Source: an uncultured Bacilli bacterium
GTDB lineage: Bacteria > Bacillota_I > Bacilli_A > RF39 > UBA660
DNA length: 10,240 nt
Reading direction: 5' to 3'
Assembly: GCA_947623705.1 (NCBI GenBank)
Contig: CANQHT010000043.1
Coordinates: 1-10,240 of the forward strand
The translations under genes were made by a program, and so were the position numbers. The notes beneath the pieces were generated by a model. That model was not told the DNA's origin and ran no database searches. It saw only the letters and a program-made list of their open reading frames with translations. This document shows, one piece after another, positions 1-5,519 of the stretch. Position 1 is the stretch's first letter. Each line of letters begins with the position of its first letter.

Positions 1-9
1 AAATTTAGA

Positions 10-38
10 GCAATATTTTTTTCTTAAAATAGTGTCAA
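10..38 (-). promoter_or_regulatory. Weak SigA-like promoter candidate reading off the left edge
   Basis: On the minus strand, TTGACA (38-33) is followed after 17 bases by TATTGC (15-10). The -35 is perfect and the -10 poor. Any gene served lies outside the window, so this could be chance in AT-rich sequence. Confidence 0.22.
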
Positions 39-112
39 TTAAATATCAAATCACATTATTATTATGGATTTTTTTAGTAAATATATTACAATAAATTTTT
101 TATAAAATAATT

Positions 113-141
113 CAATAAAAAAGATTGTATTAAGAACAATC
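113..141 (-). terminator. Rho-independent terminator
   Basis: On the minus strand GATTGT pairs with ACAATC around a 7-base loop, followed directly by six T. It would stop minus-strand transcription that passes the tRNA-Ala terminator. No supported gene lies between the two terminators. The plus-strand side has only a weak T-rich tail. Confidence 0.6.
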
Positions 142-280
142 GTTTATACAATTTTAAATAGGGAAACTTAATTGTTGAATGCTTTTTAACTTGTTTAAGA
201 AAGATTTATTAATATTTTCTCTAATCATAATTATCTTTTTACTAATAGCCTTACTTTTGTAAACTAGTAACCTATAATAA

Positions 281-316
281 AAGAAATAGCACTCAATCTA
301 TCATAGATTAAGTGCT
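281..316 (-). terminator. Terminator downstream of tRNA-Ala
   Basis: The arms AGCACT and AGTGCT extend inward through a U-G pair and AATCTA/TAGATT to give a 13-bp stem with a 3-base loop. On the minus strand the stem is followed by ATTTCTTTT. It lies about 85 bases beyond the tRNA 3' end and probably ends that transcript. Its outer arms match the hairpin at 333-359. Confidence 0.65.
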
Positions 317-332
317 TAACCCTTATAAGGTA

Positions 333-369
333 AGTACTCAACTTGCAAAATTAAGTATTCCCTTTTTTT
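333..369 (+). terminator. Hairpin with plus-strand T tract, sister of the 288-316 hairpin
   Basis: AGTACTCAA (333-341) and TTAAGTATT (351-359) form an imperfect stem (one mismatch, one G-T type pair) around a 9-base loop, followed on the plus strand by CCC and seven T. This is terminator-like in the plus direction, although no plus-strand gene is visible. The arms are a diverged copy of those at 288-316, about 45 bases away. Confidence 0.4.
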
Positions 370-401
370 ATTATACTCGATTCACCGAGTATTTACTCAT
401 T

Positions 402-478
402 TGGTGGAGGATGTGGGATTCGAACCCGCGACCCCCTGCGTGCAGGGCAGGTGCTCTAGCCAGCTGAGCTAATCCCCC
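402..478 (-). tRNA. tRNA-Ala (anticodon UGC)
   Basis: The minus strand folds as a complete 77-nt tRNA. The acceptor stem is GGGGGAT/ATCCTCC, including the G3-U70 pair that identifies alanine tRNAs. The D stem is GCTC/GAGC, the anticodon stem CCTGC/GCAGG, the variable loop GGGTC and the T loop TTCGAAT. The CCA end is encoded (TGG at 402-404). The anticodon loop is CCTGCAC, giving anticodon TGC, so alanine is assigned from both anticodon and G3-U70. Two oddities: position 33 is C rather than the nearly universal U, and the T stem GCGGG/CCCAC contains a C-A mismatch. A competing hairpin CCCTG/CAGGG overlaps the anticodon arm. It could be a functional divergent copy or a decaying one. It lies downstream of rpoZ and has its own promoter candidate. 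Confidence 0.93.
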
Positions 479-486
479 AAACGACA

Positions 487-520
487 TGATTATCTTAACA
501 TATAAATTCAAGATAATCAA
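487..520 (-). promoter_or_regulatory. Extended -10 promoter for tRNA-Ala inside a 10-bp inverted repeat
   Basis: On the minus strand TTGATT (520-515), a 17-base spacer, then TAAGAT (497-492) preceded by TGT, an extended -10. Initiation would fall a few bases before the tRNA 5' end. The same bases form an exact inverted repeat, TGATTATCTT (487-496) and AAGATAATCA (510-519), with a 13-base loop, so both promoter elements sit in its arms. The hairpin lacks a T tract on the minus strand; on the plus strand AGAGTTTTTT follows it. Confidence 0.42.
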
Positions 521-527
521 GAGTTTT

Positions 528-728
528 TTAATTTTTTACCACTTTAATTAAACCATTTTCTAGTTCTTCTAAGGCTCTACCTAAATCTTTTTTACTGCGA
601 TAATTATTAATCCGCATTTGGTAATGCCCTGTTTCTTGCATTTGTTTACTTCTTTTGGAAGCTACATGCACTAACATATACTTAGAATCAACTATATTCA
701 ATAGTTTATCAATTGATGGATATAACAT
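528..728 (-). CDS. rpoZ: RNA polymerase omega subunit
   Basis: This 66-residue protein matches the omega family over its whole length. It opens with MLYPSIDKLL and DSKYMLVHVASKRSKQM and ends with GRALEELENGLIKV, the conserved helix pattern that grips the beta' subunit and helps assemble and stabilise RNA polymerase in the cytosol. The length is normal for Bacillota omega (about 65-70). The start at 728 is set by AAGGAG at 744-739, ten bases upstream. In many Bacillota rpoZ follows gmk; here it stands alone between a pilin-like gene and tRNA-Ala, so the usual gmk-rpoZ-coaBC linkage is broken. A weak promoter lies at 753-782. No strong terminator separates it from the tRNA, so read-through is possible. 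Confidence 0.93.
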   Translation of the reverse strand: MLYPSIDKLLNIVDSKYMLVHVASKRSKQMQETGHYQMRINNYRSKKDLGRALEELENGLIKVVKN

Positions 729-752
729 AGTATCACTACTCCTTACATTAAT

Positions 753-782
753 ATCATACTAAATATTTAATAAATAATACAA
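753..782 (-). promoter_or_regulatory. Probable rpoZ promoter
   Basis: TTGTAT (782-777), 18-base spacer, TATGAT (758-753) on the minus strand, about 25 bases upstream of the start codon. Both hexamers are imperfect. A pair of TGTCAAA-like sites lies just upstream at 797-814. Confidence 0.4.
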
Positions 783-796
783 ACCTTTAGAGTAAA

Positions 797-814
797 TTTG
801 ACACTAATTTGACC
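797..814. promoter_or_regulatory. Direct repeat TTTGACAC-TAA-TTTGACC, related to two promoter motifs in the window
   Basis: The plus strand reads two TTTGAC units 11 bases apart; on the minus strand they are GGTCAAA and TGTCAAA. The motif resembles the tandem motif at 4784-4799 and 9455-9470 with one inserted base, but has no -10 partner in either direction. It could be an upstream operator for rpoZ or a chance match. Confidence 0.25.
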
Positions 815-820
815 ATTTTT

Positions 821-1198
821 TTAATTATCTATTTCAACACTAAATTCATTATTTTCAAATTTAACAGTAATCATCTTGGAATTTAAAGATTCTCCACTTT
901 TTTTCGGATTAACAATTAATCCTTCTGAATTAGGAACCAGTAAGCCGGCATCAATTAAATCTTGCACTTTCGGATAAATGGTATTTCCATCTTCCTTTTT
1001 AAAAGAATCAATATTTTGTTTGCCATAAGCAATCGCACTCGCTTTAATTATTTCCATAGTACTTTGATATTCACTTTCAGCATCATAGTCATTAACAAAA
1101 GCATAAGATACTTTATTCATAAAAACAAAATAACTAATAGAAAATACTCCCAGTAAAACAATTAACGCAATAATTTTTTTATCATTAAACATCTTCAT
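821..1198 (-). CDS. Small pilin-like single-pass membrane protein, function unknown
   Basis: This 125-residue protein has a short basic N-terminus (residues 1-8), one hydrophobic segment (about 9-27) and an outside domain of about 95 residues. The outside part runs from an alpha-helical stretch (YQSTMEIIKASAIAYGK, 44-60) to a compact region with YPKVQDLIDAGLL (75-87), NPKKSGESLNS and a final beta-rich ITVKFENNEFSVEI. The long N-terminal helix followed by 'DLIDAGLL...N' is what I associate with pseudopilin-like surface proteins of gut Bacillota. However, there is no clear prepilin peptidase site (G before F-T-L-x-E), so pilin processing is not supported. It has a strong promoter and an AGAGG ribosome site ten bases before ATG 1198. 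The second ATG (codon 3) is a possible alternative start. No other pilus gene is nearby. Confidence 0.7.
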   Translation of the reverse strand: MKMFNDKKIIALIVLLGVFSISYFVFMNKVSYAFVNDYDAESEYQSTMEIIKASAIAYGKQNIDSFKKEDGNTIYPKVQDLIDAGLLVPNSEGLIVNPKKSGESLNSKMITVKFENNEFSVEIDN

Positions 1199-1224
1199 TC
1201 TTATTCTACCTCTTATCTATAAAT

Positions 1225-1253
1225 ATTATATCTTATTTTGAATATTATGCCAA
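1225..1253 (-). promoter_or_regulatory. SigA promoter of the pilin-like gene
   Basis: TTGGCA (1253-1248), 17-base spacer, perfect TATAAT (1230-1225) on the minus strand. It begins immediately after the CotD-like gene's terminator, so the pilin-like gene is a separate transcription unit. Confidence 0.72.
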
Positions 1254-1254
1254 G

Positions 1255-1280
1255 AAAAAAATCTCTAAATGAGACTTTTT
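1255..1280 (-). terminator. Terminator of the CotD-like gene
   Basis: On the minus strand an A-rich run and TCTC pair with GAGA and a run of T around loop ATTTA, followed by further T. It overlaps the stop codon region of the CotD-like gene and abuts the next promoter. Confidence 0.6.
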
Positions 1281-1587
1281 AAAAACAACATTTGCGATCA
1301 TAAACATTTGAGACAACATTTTCTTCACAACTAGTAAAGCATGGTGTATAAGTATGACGATAAATATGATGGTTAATTATTCTGGTATTACATGGCATAA
1401 TATGTGGTACTTCATAACACATATATCTATGACATACCCTTTCTTGAGGACATTCTTGAACAGGTGGACACATCATAGTTTGGCTTGGCATCATATCAGG
1501 ACAACAACCACCCATATTAGAAGTACCCATACCCATTGTTGTATCAAAACTAGCATCTTCTTTAAACTCAAATTTACTTTGTTCCAT
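1279..1587 (-). CDS. CotD-like spore coat protein
   Basis: This 102-residue protein has no signal peptide or membrane segment. It is rich in cysteine (11), methionine (10) and histidine (5). The central stretch PHIMPCNTRIINHHIYRHTY (61-80), followed by TPCFTS, resembles the conserved Pro-His, N-H-x-x-x-x-H-x-Y core of the Bacillus CotD inner-coat family, and a CC pair near the C-terminus also fits. Coat proteins of this type are made in the mother cell and deposited on the forespore surface, where cysteines may cross-link. A SigE/SigK-type promoter upstream supports a sporulation role. Ribosome site AAAGGAAA precedes the ATG by about eight bases. The first 45 residues (Met/Gly/Cys-rich) are not typical of CotD. 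Family assignment is by motif recollection only; another Cys-rich coat protein is the alternative. Confidence 0.68.
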   Translation of the reverse strand: MEQSKFEFKEDASFDTTMGMGTSNMGGCCPDMMPSQTMMCPPVQECPQERVCHRYMCYEVPHIMPCNTRIINHHIYRHTYTPCFTSCEENVVSNVYDRKCCF

Positions 1588-1608
1588 AAAAACATTTCCT
1601 TTCTAATG

Positions 1609-1635
1609 TATTTTATGAAACTCCTATATTTTGGT
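1609..1635 (-). promoter_or_regulatory. SigE/SigK-type sporulation promoter of the CotD-like gene
   Basis: On the minus strand CATAAAATA (1617-1609) fits the mother-cell -10 pattern CATAnnnTA. AC (1635-1634) lies 16 bases upstream, as expected for SigK; an overlapping CCATACC with a 15-base gap also fits SigE loosely. No SigA-like pair is evident in this gap. It directly follows the deacetylase stop codon, which has no terminator, so read-through from that gene may add to expression. Confidence 0.42.
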
Positions 1636-1640
1636 ATGGG

Positions 1641-3047
1641 TTAATTTGCAATTTTAAAATGTTTCACATTAGTATTTTCATCAATAGCTTTAAAAACATA
1701 ACCTCTACTCTTGGCATATTCAATAACTTGTGGTAACACATCTTTCGTATTTTTCTTTATATCATGCATTAAAATAATATATTCGCCATCCCCTTTTAAA
1801 TAAGTTTTAACTGTATTTAATATAGCTTTCGCACTATTTTTAGTTTTCGAAGTATCTCCACTGTCAAAAGTCCAATCAAAATAAGTATAACCTTTTTCTT
1901 CCATAATATAAGCAAGTTTACTCATTACTCCTTTACAGTGTTTAATACTAACGGTATTAGAACTACCACCTGGAAAGCGGAAATATTTAGGATGAACTCC
2001 CGTTTGCTCAAAAACAATATTTTCCATTTTATTAAAATCATCTAAATAAGTATCAACACTATCATAAACACTCCATTTGTGTGAATAAGTATGAACACCC
2101 ACTGTATGACCTTTTTCGTATTCCTTCTTAATTAAACTTTGATATTTAGGAAATTGATTAGTAACAAAGAAAGTGGCTTTAACTCCATATTTATCTAAAG
2201 TATTTAATATTTCTTCAGTATATACTCCAGGACCATCATCAAATGTTAAATAAATTACCCCACCCGTAACTGGTTTTACTACTTCTTTTTCTTTAACTCG
2301 CACATTTCTTGTCTTTTCAGTTTTATTCCCTAAACTATCTTCTACGGTATATTTTACTTCATAACTACCTACTTTATTAACATCAACATTACTAGTTATT
2401 TTAATATCACTTAAAGTACCATCACAACTATCAGTTGCACTAGCCCCATATTCCGTATATTCTTCCCCAACAGTTAAAGTAATATTTTCACTACCCTTTA
2501 AAGTAATTTTCGGTTTCTCGGAATCAATATATTTAATCTTTTCTCTTTTTACTTCTGTATTACCTGAAGTATCTTGGACACTAATTAAAACTTCATCACT
2601 AACGACTTTGTAGGTTAATTTATCGGTAATATCGCCATCATAATTATCTATTACTTTAGCATCAATATTAATTAAATTATTTTTTTCACAAGCCGTTACT
2701 TCTTTATTTATGGTAATTTCCGGTTTAGTGGTATCAATTACTTTAACAAGTCTTGTATCTTTAATTACTTTATTGTGGTATTTAGTTTCATAACTAATTC
2801 GATACATACCTAATTTCTCTTTATCAACTAAACCAATGGTATCAAGTTTTAATTCTTCACTACTAAAAGGACTTTTCAGATATGCTTTAGCCCCTTCTTC
2901 TATGTATTCATTCCCTACTTCTAAAGTAACTATTTTTTCACCATTTAATTCTATAACTACTCTCGGTATTAAAAAGTTAATGCCAATTAATAAAAGTAAA
3001 GTTAAAAATATACTTCCCATTATTATTAATTTTTTCTTACTACTCAT
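1641..3047 (-). CDS. Membrane-anchored polysaccharide deacetylase with three Ig-like (DUF5011-type) domains
   Basis: I start this 468-residue protein at ATG 3047, preceded by GGTGGT. An upstream in-frame ATG (3107) lies beyond the promoter's -35, so it is rejected. Residues 7-27 form a signal anchor. Three extracellular beta-sandwich repeats follow (about 30-105, 108-176, 179-253), with the DUF5011 signatures 'VGEEYTEYGASATD', 'VGSYEVKYTVEDSLGN' and the linker 'D(T/S)xKPxI'. A NodB deacetylase domain fills 262-455 with all motifs intact: TFDDGP (268-273), H319-xxx-H323 (metal ligands with D271), RFPGG (357-361), D391-W392 and ILMHD with H428. It should remove N-acetyl groups from peptidoglycan or another wall glycan outside the membrane. 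Unlike cortex deacetylase PdaA it carries Ig spacers and an SigA-type promoter, so a vegetative wall role (lysozyme resistance) is more likely. The exact substrate is unknown. Confidence 0.88.
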   Translation of the reverse strand: MSSKKKLIIMGSIFLTLLLLIGINFLIPRVVIELNGEKIVTLEVGNEYIEEGAKAYLKSPFSSEELKLDTIGLVDKEKLGMYRISYETKYHNKVIKDTRLVKVIDTTKPEITINKEVTACEKNNLINIDAKVIDNYDGDITDKLTYKVVSDEVLISVQDTSGNTEVKREKIKYIDSEKPKITLKGSENITLTVGEEYTEYGASATDSCDGTLSDIKITSNVDVNKVGSYEVKYTVEDSLGNKTEKTRNVRVKEKEVVKPVTGGVIYLTFDDGPGVYTEEILNTLDKYGVKATFFVTNQFPKYQSLIKKEYEKGHTVGVHTYSHKWSVYDSVDTYLDDFNKMENIVFEQTGVHPKYFRFPGGSSNTVSIKHCKGVMSKLAYIMEEKGYTYFDWTFDSGDTSKTKNSAKAILNTVKTYLKGDGEYIILMHDIKKNTKDVLPQVIEYAKSRGYVFKAIDENTNVKHFKIAN

Positions 3048-3066
3048 AATACCACCATACAATTTT

Positions 3067-3095
3067 ATTTTAGCACTTGAGTTAATGATTTTCAA
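3067..3095 (-). promoter_or_regulatory. SigA promoter of the polysaccharide deacetylase
   Basis: TTGAAA (3095-3090), 17-base spacer, TAAAAT (3072-3067) preceded by TGC, an extended -10, on the minus strand. Its position argues for translation from 3047 and not from the upstream ATG at 3107. Confidence 0.68.
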
Positions 3096-3166
3096 TCTAG
3101 TTTGCAAGAAAAAATATAAATTTTTTGATATCCAAATCTATTCTATTTTAAGGCCATTTACTATCT

Positions 3167-3198
3167 TAATAAAAAACACCTTGAATTATCAAAGTGTT
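3167..3198 (-). terminator. Terminator of the mscL-yneF operon
   Basis: On the minus strand AACACTTTGA pairs fully with TCAAGGTGTT (two G-U pairs) around a TAAT loop, followed by TTTTATT. It lies six bases after the yneF stop codon and closes the two-gene operon. Confidence 0.88.
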
Positions 3199-3203
3199 CA
3201 TAA

Positions 3204-3413
3204 TTATTTGAATCTATTCATTTGATTCATTACTTGTTTAACTTGTTTTTGACTAGGTTTTCTCCCCATACCACTCATCATGGCCTCAATCATTTTTTCA
3301 TTGATTGGGGGATTTTTCTTTAAATATTTTTGGGTAATAAATTTAGATATTAAAAACCCAATAATAATACCTACAACTAAACCACCAATTAAATATAAAA
3401 TATTACTTAACAT
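3204..3413 (-). CDS. yneF: YneF family (UPF0154) small membrane protein
   Basis: This 69-residue protein has one N-terminal hydrophobic helix (about 4-24), a short basic turn, then the family signature YLKKNPPINEKMIEAMM (30-46) and GRKPSQKQVKQVMNQMN (50-66). Together these are diagnostic of the UPF0154/YneF family found throughout Bacilli and Mollicutes. Its molecular role is not established to my knowledge. The ATG overlaps the mscL stop codon by one base (TAATG), and its ribosome site AAAGGAAAG lies within the end of mscL, so translation is probably coupled. A strong terminator follows. In Bacillus subtilis yneF does not, as far as I recall, sit behind mscL, so this pairing is a lineage feature that may be worth comparing. 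Confidence 0.9.
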   Translation of the reverse strand: MLSNILYLIGGLVVGIIIGFLISKFITQKYLKKNPPINEKMIEAMMSGMGRKPSQKQVKQVMNQMNRFK

Positions 3414-3832
3414 TATTTACTCTTTCCTTTCTTTTTAACATCACTTTTAAGTAAATCTCTAATTTCTTCTAAAAGAAGTACTTCTTCACTTTTTGGAGCT
3501 TCTTTAACTTCTTCTTTTGCTTCTTCTTTTTTATGCTTATGTAAATCCTTATTAAGTTTATTAACAAGTTTTACAATTATGAATAAACATACCGCATTAA
3601 TTAAAAAGTCAATAACTGATTGAATAAAAGCCCCATACATAATTTTAGCACTACCTAAAGTTATGGATAAATTAGAAAAATCAATACCTCCTAGAATAAT
3701 ACCAATAATGGGTGAGAAAATATTTTCTACTAAACTTGTTACAATAGCTCCAAAAGCCGCTCCGATAATAACCCCAACTGCTAAGTCAACTACATTACCT
3801 CTTGCAATAAATTCTTTAAATTCCTTTAACAT
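3413..3832 (-). CDS. mscL: Large-conductance mechanosensitive channel
   Basis: I start this 139-residue protein at ATG 3832, with AGGTGAT just upstream. An in-frame ATG at 3877 would overlap the promoter and add 15 residues not seen in the family. Residues 1-12 form the amphipathic S1 helix (MLKEFKEFIARG). TM1 (about 14-44) contains the conserved gate region NVVDLAVGVIIGAAFGAIV, and TM2 spans about 67-93. The C-terminal tail is highly charged (KEEAKEEVKEAPKSEE) and ends in a helix, LLLEEIRDLLKSD (119-131), the cytoplasmic bundle that forms a pentameric coiled coil. The channel opens under membrane tension to release solutes during hypo-osmotic shock. Length and architecture are normal. It is first in a two-gene operon with yneF under its own promoter. 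Confidence 0.94.
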   Translation of the reverse strand: MLKEFKEFIARGNVVDLAVGVIIGAAFGAIVTSLVENIFSPIIGIILGGIDFSNLSITLGSAKIMYGAFIQSVIDFLINAVCLFIIVKLVNKLNKDLHKHKKEEAKEEVKEAPKSEEVLLLEEIRDLLKSDVKKKGKSK

Positions 3833-3848
3833 AACATCACCTAAAGAT

Positions 3849-3877
3849 ATTGTATTATAGATAGAATTTTTTTGCAA
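3849..3877 (-). promoter_or_regulatory. SigA promoter of mscL-yneF
   Basis: TTGCAA (3877-3872), 17-base spacer, TACAAT (3854-3849) on the minus strand, 17 bases before the mscL start. An overlapping TATAAT within the spacer is badly spaced from any -35. Confidence 0.6.
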
Positions 3878-3883
3878 GGAATT

Positions 3884-4735
3884 TTATTTCAATATACGGT
3901 TTAACTTTTGAGCATTCTCCTGTAAATCTACATTAAAATTCGTAATTAAAGACATATTATTTTTAAACATTTCGAAAGCCCTAGCATAATATTCTTTAAT
4001 TTCTTCGACACTTTTTTGAGCATTATCCCCTTGTTTATATAATTCCGTATATAAATTTTTAAAATCATAATTAGATATACCTTGCATAATTAAATTTAAA
4101 CATTTTAATGGAATTTCTTTAGAACCCCCAACATATTGGGCATATAAATAATTATTAAAATTTAAAAAGGCTAAATTAGTTGGATCACTTATAAAATAAC
4201 CATCTTCAGATTTAAAAATAGTTACAGCATGATTACCAATACTTTTATTAGTTAAAACATCTAATAAAATATTTTTTAAATCAAATGTTTCTTCGCCATC
4301 TCTTGTAATATCTGGTCTATAAGTAAGATTTAATTTTCCCAAAGGTAAAGTACAACCAATAACATAAGATGGAATATTTAATTTTTGATAAATACTTGTT
4401 AAAAGACTTGATATATTAAAACAACGACCAGCACCAGTTAAAATATAGGCACCATTATTACTGGAAATATTATCATTATATTTAAAATCTTTATTTAAAG
4501 ATAAATAACCATTCCATAGTAAATAAGTATAAAAACTAGCAATTAAAAAAGGATCTTGGATATTTAATTCTTGAAATAATTTAGTTATTTTTTTTAGACA
4601 ATCTTCATAAAGATAATAACAATTTATATCAAAACCATTACCATTATTTAGATCTAATATATTAGTTAACGGTAAAATATTATCCGTATATTTACTTATA
4701 AATTTAGTAAATTGAGCATCAGTCACCCTAGCCAT
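3884..4735 (-). CDS. Transglutaminase-like (papain-fold) protein, function unknown
   Basis: This 283-residue protein lacks a signal peptide or membrane segment, so it is probably cytosolic. Its middle carries the ordered triad of the transglutaminase-like superfamily: Cys105 in GAGRCFNISSLL, His169 in GNHAVTIF and Asp184 in YFISDPTN. The spacing (64 and 15 residues) and the context 'small-G-R-C at a helix start, H-A-V strand, D-P/T strand' suit an active enzyme, which could be a protease, amidase or transamidase. The first 95 residues and last 70 (helical, charged) match nothing I recognise. It has the strongest consensus promoter in the window and an AAAGGGGG ribosome site six bases before ATG 4735. 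The promoter nearly duplicates that of the SleB-like hydrolase, and the gene lies directly downstream of sigE's terminator. A sporulation or envelope role is possible but unproven. Confidence 0.72.
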   Translation of the reverse strand: MARVTDAQFTKFISKYTDNILPLTNILDLNNGNGFDINCYYLYEDCLKKITKLFQELNIQDPFLIASFYTYLLWNGYLSLNKDFKYNDNISSNNGAYILTGAGRCFNISSLLTSIYQKLNIPSYVIGCTLPLGKLNLTYRPDITRDGEETFDLKNILLDVLTNKSIGNHAVTIFKSEDGYFISDPTNLAFLNFNNYLYAQYVGGSKEIPLKCLNLIMQGISNYDFKNLYTELYKQGDNAQKSVEEIKEYYARAFEMFKNNMSLITNFNVDLQENAQKLNRILK

Positions 4736-4760
4736 AAAAATCCCCCTTTAAACATATTAA

Positions 4761-4799
4761 ATTATAGCATAAATCCCTTATAATGTCAAATTGTGTCAA
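4761..4799 (-). promoter_or_regulatory. Strong SigA promoter with tandem TGTCAA boxes (possible Spo0A site)
   Basis: On the minus strand TTGACA (4789-4784), 17-base spacer, TATAAT (4766-4761) preceded by TGC, a full consensus extended promoter. A second TTGACA lies exactly ten bases upstream (4799-4794), giving TTGACACAATTTGACA. Read on the other strand this is two TGTCAA units one helical turn apart, like adjacent Spo0A boxes (TGTCRAA). A -35 hexamer always contains one TGTCAA, so only the second copy is informative. Confidence 0.85.
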
Positions 4800-4801
4800 C
4801 C

Positions 4802-4825
4802 AAAAAAGAACCTTAAAGTTCCTTT
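4802..4825 (-). terminator. Terminator of spoIIGA-sigE
   Basis: On the minus strand AAGGAAC pairs with GTTCTTT (one G-U) around a 6-base loop and runs into six T. It starts at the sigE stop codon and ends against the next gene's promoter boxes. Confidence 0.75.
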
Positions 4826-5508
4826 TATATTTTTAAAATATTTTGTAGCTTTTTAATGATTTTCTTTTCAATCCGAGAAATATATGACTGACTTATCCCA
4901 AGCATTTCCGCCACTTCCTTTTGGGTATATTCTAAAGTATTATTAAGTCCATATCTCAAAGTCATAATTTCTTTTTCTCTTGGTTCTAACACCGCTATTT
5001 CTCTTTTTAAAGTTTCTTTATCGATAGTATTTTCTAATTCTTTAGGGACAACATCTTCTTCAGTTCCCAAAATATCTTCCAGTCTTAATTCATTTCCTTC
5101 GGCATCAAAATTCAAGGTTTCTTCTAGACTAATTTCGACCTTTTTTCGTTTATTTTTTCTTAAAAACATTAATATTTCATTAGCAATACATCTTGAAGCA
5201 TAAGTTGCTAGTTTAATATTCTTATCAATTTTATAAGTATTAATTCCTTTAATTAACCCAATTGAACCAATAGATACTAAATCTTCAATATCAAACCCGG
5301 TATTTTCATACTTTTTAGCAAGGAATACCACCAGTCTTAAATTATGCTCAATTAAGATATTTCTAGCTTCAATATCGCCTTGTTTAGCTTTAATTAGATA
5401 TTCTAATTCTTTTTCTTTCGATAATGGTGGTGGTAATTTATCGGTGGCTCCGACAAAGAAACATTCATTATATTTTTGTTTTAAAAATTCAATTATTTTC
5501 TTAAACAT
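4825..5508 (-). CDS. sigE: Sporulation sigma factor SigE (pro-sigma-E)
   Basis: This 227-residue sigma-70 family factor has no region 1. Region 2 (about 45-120) reads GDIEARNILIEHNLRLVV...ENTGFDIEDLVSIGSIGLIKGI...KLATYASRCIANEILMFLR, close to Bacillus SigE/SigK. Region 4 (about 165-222) ends with the helix-turn-helix TQKEVAEMLGISQSYISRIE (195-214). The N-terminus (about 1-18, amphipathic, ending before FFVGATDKLPPPLS) corresponds to the pro-sequence that holds SigE inactive until SpoIIGA cuts it. SigE drives early mother-cell genes after asymmetric division. I call SigE rather than SigK because spoIIGA is eleven bases upstream and because of the LPPPLS junction. Ribosome site AAGGAG lies eight bases before the ATG. 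The usual next gene, sigG, is absent; a terminator and an unrelated gene follow. The pro-sequence is about nine residues shorter than in B. subtilis. Confidence 0.93.
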   Translation of the reverse strand: MFKKIIEFLKQKYNECFFVGATDKLPPPLSKEKELEYLIKAKQGDIEARNILIEHNLRLVVFLAKKYENTGFDIEDLVSIGSIGLIKGINTYKIDKNIKLATYASRCIANEILMFLRKNKRKKVEISLEETLNFDAEGNELRLEDILGTEEDVVPKELENTIDKETLKREIAVLEPREKEIMTLRYGLNNTLEYTQKEVAEMLGISQSYISRIEKKIIKKLQNILKI

Positions 5509-5519
5509 ATTTTTTCTCC

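Larger units (their letters stand above)
1..401. other. AT-rich intergenic region with several hairpins, no supported gene
   Basis: I see no convincing protein gene here. The stretch holds a minus-strand terminator (113-141), two related hairpins (288-316 and 333-359), a short trailer hairpin next to the tRNA (373-392) and a weak promoter-like pair at the left edge. A short minus-strand open frame ends near 160 (24 codons from its only ATG) but has no clear ribosome site. A plus-strand frame is open from the edge to a TAA at 92-94, too short to judge. Confidence 0.5.

Noticed and set aside
2..94. Plus-strand open frame from the left edge to TAA at 92-94, possibly the end of a protein
   Set aside because: Only 30 codons in extremely AT-rich sequence, with no recognisable motif; chance is likely. 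It could be real only if a gene lies to the left.
160..235. 24-codon minus-strand ORF with a terminator downstream (113-141)
   Set aside because: There is no clear ribosome site or known similarity, and the open frame extends back past the ATG without a start, as expected by chance.
3048..3107. Upstream in-frame ATG at 3107 as the start of the polysaccharide deacetylase
   Set aside because: It lies upstream of the promoter's -35 (3090-3095) and -10 (3067-3072), while ATG 3047 has GGTGGT before it and leads directly into the signal anchor.
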